64,000 nucleotides of DNA, from the NCBI GenBank assembly GCA_963281255.1, contig OY725500.1, positions 2,785,184 through 2,849,183 of the forward strand, written 5' to 3'. This document shows positions 20,526-32,929 of the stretch, in pieces (the first letter of the stretch is position 1; the number at the start of each line of letters is the position of its first letter). The notes below the pieces were generated by a model. That model did not search any database. It saw only the letters and a program-made list of their open reading frames with translations, and was not told where the DNA came from. The DNA comes from Aphrocallistes beatrix. Lineage: Eukaryota; Porifera; Hexactinellida; Sceptrulophora; Aphrocallistidae. A program made the position numbers and the translations under genes.

Positions 20526-21937
20526 CTGTCAAGGCTGACATAGGCATCGTCTTAAATCCCCAATGTCCAAAAATGTTCCAGTTCATTAATGAGCCTGTGT
20601 GACAATTTTGTGCTTTTATCACAAAATGCACACTGGTTTTGCTATGCCCCACCACTTTAAGACAATACAACTCTAGAAATCATAGCGAAAATTTTTTCGA
20701 CAATTCTATATCATTTCGTACACAACCTACTTTCCTTTTGTTTTATATTCCCCACAACTTCATCCTCAGACAGCCACATAGTAAGATCTAGAGCCATCTT
20801 GTATTTTCATTTTATGTCTAATTGTGATTTTAATGCCTCTGCTCCATCCTGAAATTGGTGTAGATATACTAATGAGTCGTCGGAATACCTAAAAGGTGCT
20901 AAGTAGGAATAAGACATAAAATTGGAAGGAGAGCGAAAGTGAGCTTTTCATCAACGCATGATATATGATTTTGATCAACGATTTGTCGATTTGGGATTTT
21001 GATCAACGTATGGCTGAATGTCATACATTTTATTTAAAGCAGCAGATATTCTTTTTTCACTTTCAATGCTAATGCAATATGGCTATTCTTTTTCATTGTT
21101 TATATTCAGTCGCACTTAGGGGGGAATCGGAGTAAACCTAAAGCCTGCTAAGGATGAAAGAATAAGACGAAGCAAGTGAAAGGGGGCATTTTAGTTTTGA
21201 AATTGTGTCGGATTGAGTGTGAAAGTGATATTTTTCTTTCTTGAGGGTACTTTGTGGCATTTTAGGTCTAATTCTTTTTTGGCATGTTTTAGGTCTTATT
21301 CCTATTTTAAAATATTTTGGGACTATTCCTTCTTCAAATTATGCCTTATTCCGGTAACTCTTATTCTGATTCCCCATGCTAAATAGTAATAATATATAGA
21401 CATAGAGTGGTAAAAAAGGTCATTTGTGGAAAAAGTGTATAACGTTTTTCTGTATCAACTGAAAAGTATGATATTTTGCGACATACTTGAACATTTTGTC
21501 AATAATAAGTTTTTGTCTAATGTTTGTTACATAATAAAAATTATTTAATCTTAGACTCTCTGGAGTAAATAGAAATATTTCAGGACAAAACCACAGGAAG
21601 AAATTGTACCAGCACTTTTTATCCAATTGTATCTTTTTGATATAATTTTTAATATAGCAACCTAGATTCCTGTTTCTTTGCTCAACTACCTTGGTTGCTG
21701 ATTAAAAATCATTTGAAAATCATGTTAATATTCCGAAAGATAGAAATTATGACGATTCTTACATTCAGTTCGGAATCGATTTCCCAGTTTTGGATGCTGT
21801 TGATAACCTAAATGCATTTTTTGTTAGACTAATGTTCCATCAATTGTGTTGATTTTAACAAGAACGAAAAATTTTTTTTTGAAATACTTAGCAAAAGTGC
21901 TTTTAAAATTTCCTATTCTCTAGTGAATCTCCACTTT

Positions 21938-21978
21938 AAAGCCGCCAAAAGCCCCCATTGGGGGCTTTTGGCGGCTTT
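21938..21978. repeat. GC-rich hairpin, 19-bp stem
   Basis: AAAGCCGCCAAAAGCCCCC, loop ATT, and the exact reverse complement. The stem is much richer in G+C than its surroundings. Weaker inverted similarity extends outward (CTCCA.TT / AA.TGGAG). May be the core of a small MITE or a structured intronic RNA. Confidence 0.75.
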
Positions 21979-22439
21979 CAATTGGAGAATTGGAAATGTG
22001 CTGAAAAAGCTTAAGAACCCCTGCTTTATACGATAGAGAGCCAAGGCAGCTTCTCTTAAAAGTGCTCATGAATAACCCAAAAGGAAAGAATTCGCAACTT
22101 TGGGTCTATTTGACCTGCCAACTCTTCGAACCTGAACAATGAGAAAACCCATAGACAATCATAAAATACACCGTTTATTCCTAGCAATGGGAAACCTTTT
22201 CAAAACCCCTCGAAAAATTACTATTTTCAGTTAGAGATCTTTTTTCACAGATCTTGGACATAATAATCCCAATTATGGCATTTTACATTATAAATGTATG
22301 AAATTAATCTGCACTCTTAATACAATTCTCTTTAGGATTACTCAAAATTGGAGATTTCAACTAACAATAGATATCCTATGCTATTAAAAATAAGTGAGAC
22401 TCGCTATATACTACATTGAAGAAGATATATTTAAAATCG

Positions 22440-22640
22440 GAGACCCGATCAAAAGTTATAACCAAATAATCATGCAGTACGGACAAGATTTCTCAATTAC
22501 GGTCTGTTTGAATGCCATAACTTTGAAACTATAAGTGTTAAAACTTAGCTTGTGATTGAAAACTGCAGAAACAACAGTTTCCTATACCTTGATAGTACTA
22601 TATTTAAAGATAAAACCGATGGATTCTGTGATAATCCTTG
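22440..22640 (-). repeat. Dispersed repeat R3, partial reverse copy
   Basis: In reverse complement it resembles 19500-19660, including CAGT.CGGACAA.ATT and AACTGCAGAAAC. Weak alignment. Confidence 0.35.
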
Positions 22641-22990
22641 CACAAAGCTGGAAAAAAATTGGGAGGATATTTTTAAAATTTTTTCAGAATTGAGTCAAAA
22701 TAAACGTTTAAAGTTCGAAAATGTACTGTTGATTTTTATTTTTGATGTTAAATCTCATTATTATTTATTTCAAGATTAAATCCACATTTTGTGTTGAATA
22801 TACATTTTCGACAAATATTAATACAAATGGTTCACTATACTCTCTATTCTGCAACCTAGGTTACTCGTAGCATGCTATATAAAGACCTGAGATACAGTAC
22901 TTTCACTTTCATTTTTGCTATATATAGGCAGCCTTCGCTGTTCACGTATTTACTTTTCCTCAAATACTTTCGGTTATTATTGACGTTATA

Positions 22991-23413
22991 CCCTGCCTGG
23001 CCAAACGTATTGGAACACCATGTTGCTTTGCATCATAAATCATACTAAGTGTGTCTCTCCATGGAGTCCAATTCATTAAAATCACGATAGCTACTGAAAT
23101 TGAGATATCCAATTCAAATCTAAACACTCGTTTTATTCAGTCTAAAAGTAATTAATATCACTTGTTTCCCATAATATATAATAGTCATAACAAGTGGCAA
23201 GTGACACAAATTGAGGAAAGTGCTACTAATTACTCTTTGGAAAGGATTAATATATAGGAAGCTTCTAAATTGTTTGGTTCGAGTGTGTAGTTTTCGAAAT
23301 TGATGTTAAATTTTAACTTTGGTGTTTTTAATTGATTGCCCTCCATAAACAGACTCATTATTTGCTACATATAATTCAAAGCAATATGTGTTCCAATACT
23401 TTTGATCAGGCAG
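22991..23413. mobile_element. Tc1-type MITE, 423 bp
   Basis: Left end CCCTGCCTGGCCAAACGTAT; right end reverse-complemented ACTGCCTGATCAAAAGTATT; both continue TGGAACAC. TA lies on each side (22989-22990, 23414-23415). No coding capacity. The ends resemble the CACTGCCTGAACAAAAG family elsewhere in the window. Confidence 0.75.
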
Positions 23414-23484
23414 TATATTATAGCAATAACATTACAGCTATTTCCAATACCCGAGATTATTCTCATTCGTGCGATAATTATTAA

Positions 23485-23850
23485 CGAGCACGCTTCGCCC
23501 ACTTGCGCTGCGCGGCTGGCGGATACTTTGTGTCCGCCGGAGGAGCCCTGCGAGCAGATAGGCTCACATTGATTAATTATATTGGTACAAGTATATAATA
23601 TATCTAAATATGTCAGTCTTAATGTTGCAATTGATTGGACTCGAAAATCACAAAATATGTCAATTTCGATTTTTGACCGAGTAATGATGACTTCATAACA
23701 GAATGTTGAGTCATCATTTTTTATGATAGTTGTATAACACGTGAAGAATATTAATATACACATTCTATTAAAATTTCAGCCTTCTATCACCTAAATTGGT
23801 TGAGTTATAGTCGAAAAATTGAAATTTCTAATTATAAAAAAGTTGATAAT
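23485..23850 (-). mobile_element. HL (Helitron-like) 3' half, reverse
   Basis: On the minus strand it runs from the AAATTTCAGCCTTCTATC-complement block through the GATGACTCA and GTCATC blocks to the GC-rich end, finishing CTCG|T at 23485. The 5' half is not present. Confidence 0.65.
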
Positions 23851-25300
23851 GGGGTTATAATTGCATGATAGTCGCATGATGTAGGTTTTACATCAAGGAA
23901 TTTGATGCCTTTGTTTTTATAAACTATTAGTTTCGCTGCTCGTGGTAGTTTTCATAATCGAAAACATCGACAGTTGGCATGGTTATCGTTTCAAAAGTTT
24001 GTACCTGTACTCCTATTGTAAAAGGGCTCATCAAGGCACTTGTTAGAGGCAAATATATTTATCGGAGGCAAGTCCCAATACACTCCAATTGATCAATTGT
24101 TCTACTTGAACACATATATTATGATCTGGAGCACAATAATCTTGCGTCAATGGCATGCATATTGTCGTAATTATATTTAGCGAAAGATTCATGAAATTTA
24201 AATCGCTAAATTAAATATAATGCAATATTTTCATATTTAAACAATAATTGAGAATAATTGATACTTTAAAACCTAAATTGTTAGAGTCATCATAATTGGA
24301 TCTCTGTCGTAAACAGGATTAGTTGATAGAGAAAACTAATGCGAACAACATCAACAATACAAACGAAAAATGATCACGTTCCTGGTATACTTTGATTTAA
24401 ACTCATAATTCAATTTTCTCAACCTCTCCGCCATTAATAAAAGTAAAATTGCAAATGTATTCATTCATGTTCATTTTATCCCCTCTAAATCAGCTGTGTT
24501 TCTTAAATACACATGTAAACTAAGTTCGAAATATATCAAAATGTTGGAATAATATAATTCTCAAAGGAATATATGTGTTGAGATAAAGTAAAATCTGGGG
24601 TCCTAAGTGAAAAATTTGGAAGTCTATGATAGATCTAGGGGTTCTAGAGAAAATCCAGGGCAAAGGAGCTAGAAAATACATAGAGCCTTAATATTTTCCG
24701 GGTGAGGGACACCATGAAATATCTGGGAGGGCCCAAGAAAATATTTGGGGAGGCCCGGTGTCCCCCTATGTTCATAGAACACTATTGCCAGTGCTTTGCG
24801 TTTTCCAGGAGGCACAATTTACATTTAAAAAGCATTTGAACATTTGAGGTTGAAGGCTCATTATATGGGATTACTTTTTAGCAGATTATAAAAAACAGTT
24901 ACAGAACATGATCATCCAAAATCGTCAAGCTAACTCCATTATTTAAGATATAGTTATGCATCCTAGTATTAAAAAATATAAATAGATTTATGTGTACTTC
25001 ATCAAAAAATGAACTTGTAATGAAAACGAGATACTGCCTCTCATAGATTGCTATATTGGAAACAACGAGCAACTTAGGTTACATTTTAGAAAACCCTATA
25101 AAGTATAGCGAACTATTTCTATTAACATCTGACGATAATGAAATCGTGTATTCAGCAAAAATGTGGATTTTAATCTTTTGTTTTTTCGAACTTATGCTTA
25201 TTTTGCCTCAATTCTGGAAAATATTTTTTTAAGAAATTTCAAAAAATTCTCTCAATTTCGGCGATTTTCTGCTATTGGCATGGTTATCTCATAGTCCATC
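23851..25300. other. SPT6 intron 1, mostly unassigned
   Basis: AT-rich sequence with an R5 match at 25080-25200. No open frame with recognisable content. Confidence 0.4.
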
Positions 25301-25502
25301 GTCGTAGCTCTAAATATAGTATTATCAATGTATAGGTAACTGATGTTTCTGCATTTTTTAGTCGCTATGTTCTAATAAGTATAGTTTTAAAGTTATGGCA
25401 TTTGAAAATACCGCTAAATTGGGAAAATTTTCCCTTACTGAGTGATCATTTGAATATAACTTTTGAATAGATTGCCTTATTTGAAAAATATTTTCCTATA
25501 TA

Positions 25503-26835
25503 CTACGGGCGTTTAATAAGTATTCGTTATCGCGATATATCTTGGTTGTTCCATTTGATTCAGAATTGGGTTAGCATATCTAATGTAACCCTACCGATGC
25601 TCTTTCAAATGATAATTTACTTTTTCAATTCTGAGCTTTGGTTTTTATACTATGGCTATTATTAGTTTGTCATTTTTACATACTGGCATTTATTATGGCT
25701 TCCGAGAGTGCAGATTTCAAAATTGAGCAGCGAGCCTATGTAAAGATTCGTACACTGCTCCAAGTTTCTTCTACTGACATCCACAAGGATTTGATTGAGG
25801 TTTATAATGACAGAACTCTTCCATATTCTACGATAGTTGACTGGACCCGACGTTTTTGTGAGGGAAGAGAGTCGATAGAAGATAAGCCCAGAGCAGGGAG
25901 GCCGATTTCCGGCGCCAGTGACAAATGTGTCCTCGAGGTTTCCGAATTACTTGAAGAAGATCCTCATATTTCATTGGTGGAGATAGCTAATGCAGTTGGG
26001 GTCTCAACGGGAACCGCTCATTCCATTGTGCATGACAATTTGCAATTTAGGAAAAATCTGCGCTCGGTGGGTCCCACATGCACTAACACAGGTCCAGAAA
26101 CCTAAGTGGGTTCAATGTGCTCAAATTTGCTTTCTGACTTCGATAGAACCGACTCCAGGAGTCTATTCGAGATCGTGACTGGTGATGAGACTTGGGTGCG
26201 TTATAGCGAGCCTTTTTCAAAGGAAGCTAACAAAGTATGGGTACCTAAAGGCCAGGAGCCACCAATGATCCCTAGACATGACTTCCGGAACCTCAAGGTT
26301 ATGTACTGTATATTTTTATTCTTATGGTCCAGTGTGCCAGATTTGTGTCCCCAAATATCACTATTACTGGATCATTTTACATGAGCGAGTGCCTATCTGA
26401 GGTTGAGAAATTTTACCACAATCGACGACCAAGGACTGGGACTCGAGGATTGAGATTATTGCATGATAATGCCCGACCCCACAAGACCAAGCTGGTAAGG
26501 GAAAAGTTGGAAAGTCTGAGAGTTGTAGAGCTAGATCATCCTCCATAATCACCAGACCTCGCTCCATGTGACTTTTGACTCTTCCCTAAGCTGAAGAAAC
26601 ACCTGTCAGGGAGGGAATTCGAAAGTCGGGCTCACCTCGGATCGGCGGTTTTTCAGTATATGGAAGGTATACCGCGAGAAGACTTCAAAAAAGTTTTTTG
26701 GATTGGATTAAGAGGCTAAAACTTGTTATACAGCATCAAGAAGAGTATTTCGAGGAATTGCAGCATTGATATTAATTATATTACTAGTTTGGGGAAAGTA
26801 TACTATGATAATGACTACTTATTGAATGCCCGTAG
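25503..26835 (+). mobile_element. mariner-family transposon, decayed
   Basis: Inverted ends CTACGGGCGTTTAATAAGTA and, reverse-complemented, CTACGGGCATTCAATAAGTA, bordered by TA. About 1.33 kb, the usual mariner size. It inserted into a copy of repeat R3, whose halves flank it (25320-25500 and 26838-27070). Confidence 0.85.
25695..26767 (+). pseudogene. mariner transposase (SETMAR type), broken
   Basis: The N-terminal part has two helix-turn-helix regions and the WTRRFCEGRESIEDKPRAGR linker. The core keeps VTGDETWV (first D), LLHDNARPHK (second D) and SPDLAPCDF (third D), with 34 residues between the last two: DD34D. A stop lies at 26103, another in the PP.SPDL stretch, and at least two frameshifts occur. 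The C-terminus (DWIKRLKLVIQ) ends at about 26767. Inactive. Confidence 0.85.
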
Positions 26836-27663
26836 TATATTCCGATTCTTGCTTTTTAATAGAATAGGATATCTATTATTAGTTGATACCACCAATTCTA
26901 AATGATTCCAAATTGAAATGTATAATGAATCGAATTTTCGGACATAGGGGGCCAAAACTTGTCTTCGGAAACTTGAACCTTCTTGGACTTTTGATATGTT
27001 TTTAATGATGCTTTTGACTAATTTCACTGGTATTTTGGCCTTGTTCGGATTTTTTTGGATTTAATGTATTTTTCTATTATTCCTGGATTATAAGCCAGTT
27101 TTAGGTCATATTCCATCGAACATTACATCCTACTTTCCTATCATATTTCGATTATGTTCTTTTTGAATCTAATTATTTCTAGTTATTAAACAAAGTATAT
27201 CCTTCCTTATTTAGTAGAAAATATTTTGTTCCTTTATTACTCGTTGATTGTTTTATTTTGACATTTTTGCTATTGGCAATCAATCGAGTTTACAAAATTT
27301 ATGAAAGATGCTACTTGCCTTAACTAACTCCGCAAATTTTTCAAGGGAGTTTTTACAGGTAGAAAAGTTAACCATTATTCATTTTTCCCTTGTCCTTAGG
27401 CATTTTTAAAAAGGCTGAAATTTAATGACTTTTCGTAATGTTGTTTTTCGCTGCAGGTCTCTTACTAGCGATTTCCTTACTTCAATTAGAGATAAATTTC
27501 TTTTTAAATCAGTCACCTGTCAATTCAGCAATCCCTCAACAATCAATGGGAAATAGATAGAATGGCATCACTTTACTTCTAGTGTTGGCTATACCCCTGG
27601 AAATGTTCTTCATTCTTACTAAAATTGTTCTCTTAAATTTGTATTAATAAAAATTTACGTATT

Positions 27664-27800
27664 CTTATGGCAATATTACAGTATACTCTCGTTAGTACGA
27701 ACACGGATAAGGAGTACACTTTTGAAATCCTATGTATAATAAAATACACGCAAATTTCTCCGCGATCCCGGTTACTACGAATTCCGGATGGGTATTTCCA
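27664..27800. mobile_element. Tigger-type end fragment
   Basis: CAGTATACTCTCGTTAGTAC at 27679 followed by repeats of TTAGTACGAACACGG and GTTACTACGAATTCCGG resembles the iterated ends of Tigger elements and the small element at 56664. The other end is not found. The remaining DNA from 27071 to 28086 shows nothing else. Confidence 0.4.
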
Positions 27801-28086
27801 TTGCAAACCTGCCAATGATTTAACCAACCTTCTTTGATTTGACTGAAACTTTGCAAATTGAGAGTACCTTAATAGTCTATGATAAACTGCAAGTTACAGC
27901 TCTACCTATTCTGTATTTGCCGAGAAATTATTTCTTGAATTTTTGAATTTACTTCAATCCGGACGTCACATGGTCATTTCAAAAATTACCCCTTTCAACT
28001 CACGTTGTCATACCTTTGTCTTATTTTCATGCAACTATTATTTCTTCCATATATTATTTTAGCCTATCAATTTTATTTGTCTATAG

Positions 28087-28260
28087 AAATTTGTTGCAAG
28101 ATCATGCGATTCAAGAAGCTATTTCTATCTTTGGAACAGATTTTGATTGCAGTGATATTGCCCAAGATTTTCATTCTGGATCCAATATTCTGGATGATAA
28201 TTGCGATAATGAAGATGAAGTTGCAAATTATCTGGATCTTGATGATGTATCAAATTCAGA
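28087..28260 (+). CDS. SPT6: SPT6 coding exon 2
   Basis: 174 bases between the acceptor TTTGTCTATAG and the donor TCAGA|GTAAGAAT; both boundaries are phase 2, so it fits between exons 1 and 3. It encodes LLQDHAIQEAISIFGTDFD, equivalent to the ALQEAQEIFGVDFDYDEF block of vertebrate SPT6, then an acidic stretch (DDNCDNEDEVANYLDLDD). It is flanked by 13.7 and 21.4 kb of intron. Confidence 0.88.
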
Positions 28261-29131
28261 GTAAGAATTTATGTTATCCTTTTGAATTTTTCAGTAGTTT
28301 GTTGAAATTTATTTGTTACTCAAGTATGTATTATCAGGATTGGGTCAAATATGTATATGCATTTGTATTTTATGTTTGAAATATACTGTCATCGTGAAAT
28401 TATTTATATTTGAAATTTCTTTTTTATTTGAGCTGTATTGCAAATATACCTCTCTTTTATTCATACAACAAAAGGAAAGCACCTGTCAACTGCATTGTAG
28501 TTTATGTGTATCTAACTTTAAGTATACGTATACTTTAATGGAAATTCTATTGATTCTCCATTTTAGTATGCCAAGTTACTATGTTTTGAGCAGGCTTGGG
28601 CCAAATTATTTGATTAGAAAATTATTTGACGAGCCATAGCATTCTAGTGCACTAAGGCAATTGCGCCAACTATAAGTGCTGGACCATGGATTGGTTAAAC
28701 GAGTTAAATGAATTTTTCACTAATTATCAATTTAACATTTATTCGCTTTCTATTTTATATACTCTTCTATACCACACTTTTTAATTCATTTCATTGGGTT
28801 TAAAAGGTTAAACAATATCAATGTGCATTTATAATCATAATAAGTTCAATTTTAATTGCAAACAAACATAATACATTCGAAATAGATTCATAGCACGGTA
28901 CAGCAAGAGTAACAATTAGACACTATGTACGAATAATCATTATTGAAATGGTGAATTAAATGGGTTAAAATTAGTAACCTGAGGGTTGTTATGAAGAGAA
29001 GATAATATTATAAGATCCAAACGTGGTTATTTCGTTAGATATCACTCATCTTTCTGTTTTGTTTTTGACATTAGAGCATTATAGTTCCTAATTTTTTCGG
29101 TTACATATGGTTAGTACAATTATCATTAATA
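28261..29131. other. Start of SPT6 intron 2, no feature
   Basis: AT-rich intronic sequence; short open frames here do not resemble known proteins. Confidence 0.4.
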
Positions 29132-29200
29132 CAAGCGCGCTTCACTTACTTGCGTTGCGCGGCTTGTGGACACTGCGTGTCCGCAGAGTTATCCAGCTGT
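29132..29200 (-). mobile_element. HL 3' tip, reverse
   Basis: Only the GC-rich terminal block remains: on the minus strand the GTGTCCGC hairpin remnant, then the terminal hairpin and CTTG|T at 29132. Confidence 0.6.
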
Positions 29201-29417
29201 GAATAACGTGGCATCACTGTTACTTAAAGCGGAAATTTCTAACCCAATCGGTTTTAGGCATTGAGAGACGTTCTCGAGAATTTCCAATTCAGTAGAGTCA
29301 ATTCTCTCTATTGATAAATATCAGTCAATGCTTTATTAACTGGCTTTTGAAGAAAAATTAATCTCTCTTTCATCGTAAGAAGACTATACCAACGAGTTTT
29401 GCAATCGATGAGTAAGA

Positions 29418-29950
29418 TTAATTATTTTCCCTTCTCTTCAATTCATATTTCTGGAGAATAGAATTTTTAACAGGTGATCTTCTGAAAAGATGGACAATTC
29501 TGTGAACTTTAGAAATGGCATCTTCTATATGTTCTAAGTAATGGAAGTGGAATACTATTTCTCCATTTAATTCATTGATAGTGCCATCATCATAAGTATC
29601 AGAATCACTAGAATATTCATCTTCAAAGAGGGACATCGCTTCAAAAGAGCTTGAGGTTTGAGAATATAGAAAGTCAAGTATACTCATCAAGAGATCTGCT
29701 AAACCGCTTACCTTTCCGAAGTAAATCTGTAAATTGTCTTGATAAAGTTTCTTTGATGTTTTTTCCGAAAGAAACAAACAAAATTTGAAACGGGTTTGGG
29801 CATGATGGTGGACTGTATCCTTTTTCGATTAAAGATCTTCGTATAAATTGACTTTCCACTATTCCATGAAAACTAAATCCATCAACTGCAGCAAGTTCGA
29901 GTAGATTTCTGAAAGGGATTACTTCCGCGTAAACTTTATTATGTCTGTTT
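29418..29950 (-). pseudogene. hAT transposase remnant
   Basis: Starting from about 29950 the minus strand reads VESQFIRRSLIEKGYSPPSC and FGKNIKETLSRQFTDLLRKG, an N-terminal hAT stretch. After a jump it reads EDAISKVHRIVHLFRRSPVK and LKRREN, a motif found in hAT transposases of the RNase-H fold. Frames shift at least twice and the catalytic core is deleted between the two parts. Confidence 0.55.
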
Positions 29951-29954
29951 GCAG

Positions 29955-30230
29955 ACGATGTTTCTTTGGAGCTATTTCTTAACTTTCAAAATCAAATCTT
30001 ATGCTTTGAACGACAGTGATTTCGCATTGCACTTGTACTGCCGCCTTTACGAGGAATTGCGTGATTGCAAGCATTGCATTTTGCTAAATTGCCGTCTCGA
30101 GAAAAATGATCCCAAACTTTTGAAACCTGGTTGCCATATTTTAAACAATCCTAAATTGATGTCATTCTTATATAATATCCCTACAGTTATGCTTCCACAT
30201 CGAGCATTTCATTTCACTTATGGATCTAAG
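29955..30230 (+). other. Exon-like 92-codon open segment of unknown origin
   Basis: A strong acceptor (TATGTCTGTTTGCAG|ACG) and a strong donor (TCTAAG|GTGAGTAACG) enclose exactly 276 bases open in phase 0. The peptide is compact and protein-like (ALHLYCRLYEELRDCKHCIL, LLKPGCHILNNPKL). It cannot be an SPT6 exon because the SPT6 junction here is phase 2 and the peptide matches no part of SPT6. It may belong to a nested gene or a transposon. I do not recognise the family. Confidence 0.45.
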
Positions 30231-30284
30231 GTGAGTAACGTAAACCCGCATGCCTGACAATTTAAATACATCAATATCTGTGAA

Positions 30285-30426
30285 GTTGTAAATAATATAA
30301 TGACACGACTCGATGAATCCTTGACTAATCATCAATAACAGTCAAGATATCTAAGCTTTCTTAAACATTCGGATATCTGACTAATTACCATCCGGATATT
30401 ACAATCCGGAATCCAAACATCCAAAC
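30285..30426. repeat. Dispersed repeat R6, copy 1
   Basis: Matches 47550-47690 in reverse complement: TAATATAATGACAC, GATGAATCCTTGACTAA, GGATATCTGACTAATTACCA and CCGGAATCCAAA are shared. It lies just outside the Gypsy LTR. Confidence 0.65.
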
Positions 30427-31160
30427 GATAAGGCAGTTACCAATATGTGACTATTATAATTAGCTTTACAGACAATCACAATAATCCTTACTATTAAAAC
30501 TCGATTATTGTTTGTTTGTGTGTGTATATAGTATATATATCTGTAACGAATTGATTGAAGAAACTGCCGGGCGCAGAAAGCTGATTTTTGGCATGTGGGA
30601 GTCTTTTGGCTATGGCTCCAGTAAGTTCTGAGCTCAGAGCAAAATGTCGACTCATCATGGAATTATGACGTCATTGTCACATTTTAAAAAGTTAAGCAAC
30701 ACAGTTATTCGGGAATAACTCAGCCATTATAGGAGATAGAAGGCTGAAATTTTAATAGAATCTGTATACTAACACGTCTCACACATGATGCAACCATCAT
30801 CAAAAAATGATGGCTCATCACTTTGCTATGACGTCATCATTACTCATCAAAATTTTAAAATTGACAAATTTGGTGATTTTTCGAGTGATATCGATTTTAA
30901 AACTAAGACAGACCTATTTAGAGATTATTTCTCCCTTATAATTAACCATTGTTACCTCCAGGCGATCGAAGGGAGCCTCCGGCGGACACAAAGTGTACGC
31001 CAGCCGCGCAGCGCAAGCAAGCGAATAAATGCTAATTACATACGACTTAAGACTATCACTCTAGTATATATAAGTAGAGTATCGACTCCAAAGAGAATAG
31101 CAGCAGCGATGCATACTAAGTTTAACATAGACTACGACTAGGCTACACTACTATATAACA
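30427..31160 (-). repeat. Gypsy 3' LTR, interrupted by HL
   Basis: Two LTR pieces (30427-30484 and 31026-31160) align end to end with the uninterrupted LTR at 35609-35807. Confidence 0.85.
30485..31025 (+). mobile_element. HL (Helitron-like) element inside the LTR
   Basis: Starts A|TCCTTACTATTAAAACTCG and ends AAGCGAA|T, nine bases short of the usual CTTG end. The uninterrupted LTR reads ACAATAATAAATG at the same place, so the insertion can be modelled as a clean A^T insertion without duplication. The GGCGGACAC hairpin and the TATGACGTCATCATTA block are present. 541 bp. Confidence 0.8.
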
Positions 31161-31178
31161 TCACTCTCCCCCCCAAAA
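31161..31178 (-). promoter_or_regulatory. Gypsy polypurine tract
   Basis: On the minus strand GGGGGGGAGAGTGA directly precedes the 3' LTR start TGTTATA. This is the expected position of the plus-strand primer. Confidence 0.8.
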
Positions 31179-31381
31179 AACAACAACAATACGAACAGCC
31201 AAACCAATCCCCCCTCCTTCTGTACGCAGACACTGATTATATAACTTCATGCACATTCTCCGTATCTATCCGGTTTCCTTCACACTTTGAGATGATCCAC
31301 GAACTCCCCTCGCTTCATCGTTCGGATGATCTACACTTGCCTGAGGCTCCTTAACTTCCTCGCTATGTAATTCCTCTCCAA

Positions 31382-32909
31382 TTAGTAACTCATCGGAATC
31401 GTTCGATAGAGGATCCACTGATAGGGGCTCAGACACAGGGGTGCGAGTGACATCACCAATTGATGTCCTTTCCCTACAGTTACTTCTCCAGTATCCACTG
31501 TTGAGATCTCATCATCAGGTGCAACCAGAGTTCGAGACGCCTTCTTACACTGATTCAAGTGCACAACGTGAGTCTGACCCCCATTGAGATCCGAAATTTC
31601 AAGATTCACTCCACGCTTTTCGATTACTACCAGGGACCCTTGAACATTGGGGAGAGGCAGCTAGAACGTGCTTCATTATTAAGCCAAACCCAATCACCAG
31701 ATTCTATTTCGGAATTCTTCGTGCCTTGGTTATAATTTCTTTCCATTCTCTGCTGAGACCCTAGTATATTCTCCCAAACATTCCTGTCGATCATTTTCCT
31801 AGCCTCTTCAGCATGTTGACAATAGCTCTGAACATCAGAGAAATCTGACGGTCTTTCAACAGGGAAAACACAATCTGCTTTCGACCTTAAACGAGCTCCA
31901 TGCATCACTTCATGTGGTGAATAGCCTGTGCTAACGTTTATATACGAATTGCACGTAAACGTTACCTCTTGCACTAGGGCAGGCCAGTCAGTCTCAGAGA
32001 TTCGTCTTTCTGCTAGCAAGCAACGCATAGCTTGCTTAAACGTTTCAACACTCCTCTCGGCCTGACCATCCCCCTGAGGGTGATATGGCGAAGACCGAAG
32101 CTTAGCGATACCTAACTTCTCACAAAGAGTATTAATCAAAGTACCATCCACATTACGGCCTTGATCAGACAGCACTGCTAGGGGATACCCATGCCGTAGA
32201 AACCAGCCCTGCTCCAAGGCTTTTGCAACCGAGGTCGCCACGACACCGTTGCTCTAGGGAAATTGTACTTTGACTTAATGGGTACTAAAGGTTGCTTTCG
32301 AGCAACTATTCTCTTGCTTTTCGAGCAAACTTCACAAGAAGAGCAGAACCTTTCTACCTCACCGAATAGCCCTCTCTAGTGAAACTTCTTTCTAACCATT
32401 TCGAAAGTTCTCTGGACTCCCCAGTGAGAAAATTCATGAATAGTTTGTATCACTCGATTACTCATTGAGGCAGGGATTATCACGCGCCGACTACAATAAA
32501 GGATCCCCTCTTCCAGTTTCATCCCTTTGAATTTCTTAAAGCATCTATGACTGATGCATCCCTTCTCCCGCAACTGCTCTATAGCCCTAGCTGTCACTGG
32601 ATCCGAGGCCTGACCACTTTTGAGGTCTTCCCGAAAAGAACCGGACTCTAGCTCAATAATAATTCCCTCGTTTCGAGTACCACTCTTTTCGGTGTCATCC
32701 ATACGGTGAATTTCGTTTGCATCCCGTACAATGTATACCTTCCTCTCCAAGTTCTCTGTCTCGTTGTTCACTTCTGTATCATATTCTCGAGCGCTTCTAC
32801 TTACCCCCCGAATCCATGCTAATATGTTCTCAGGTGGTTTACAATCTGGGTGAGGTGCTAAACCTACTGATAGTTGCTGAATGTGTGCATGCGGCTTGTG
32901 TGTATGCAT
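31382..32909 (-). pseudogene. Gypsy integrase, broken
   Basis: Reading from 32909: an N-terminal segment with the His part of the HHCC zinc finger (VIQTIHEFSHWGVQRTFEMV) ends at 32376. The Cys pair and the first catalytic Asp are lost over the next 130 bases. From 32241 the core resumes with AVLSDQGRNVDG (second D) and YHPQGDGQAERSVETFKQ (catalytic E). It continues to the GDWVWLNNEARSS C-terminal region, and the 31609-31382 frame finishes it (DLNGGQTHVVHLNQC). At least two frame breaks; not functional. Confidence 0.8.
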
Positions 32910-32929
32910 GTGATGGCATGTCTGTGTGC

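Noticed and set aside
28005-28640. Hydrophobic open frames around SPT6 exon 2 as a membrane protein gene
   Set aside because: AT-rich DNA gives Phe/Ile/Leu-rich frames; only 28087-28260 has homology and splice sites.
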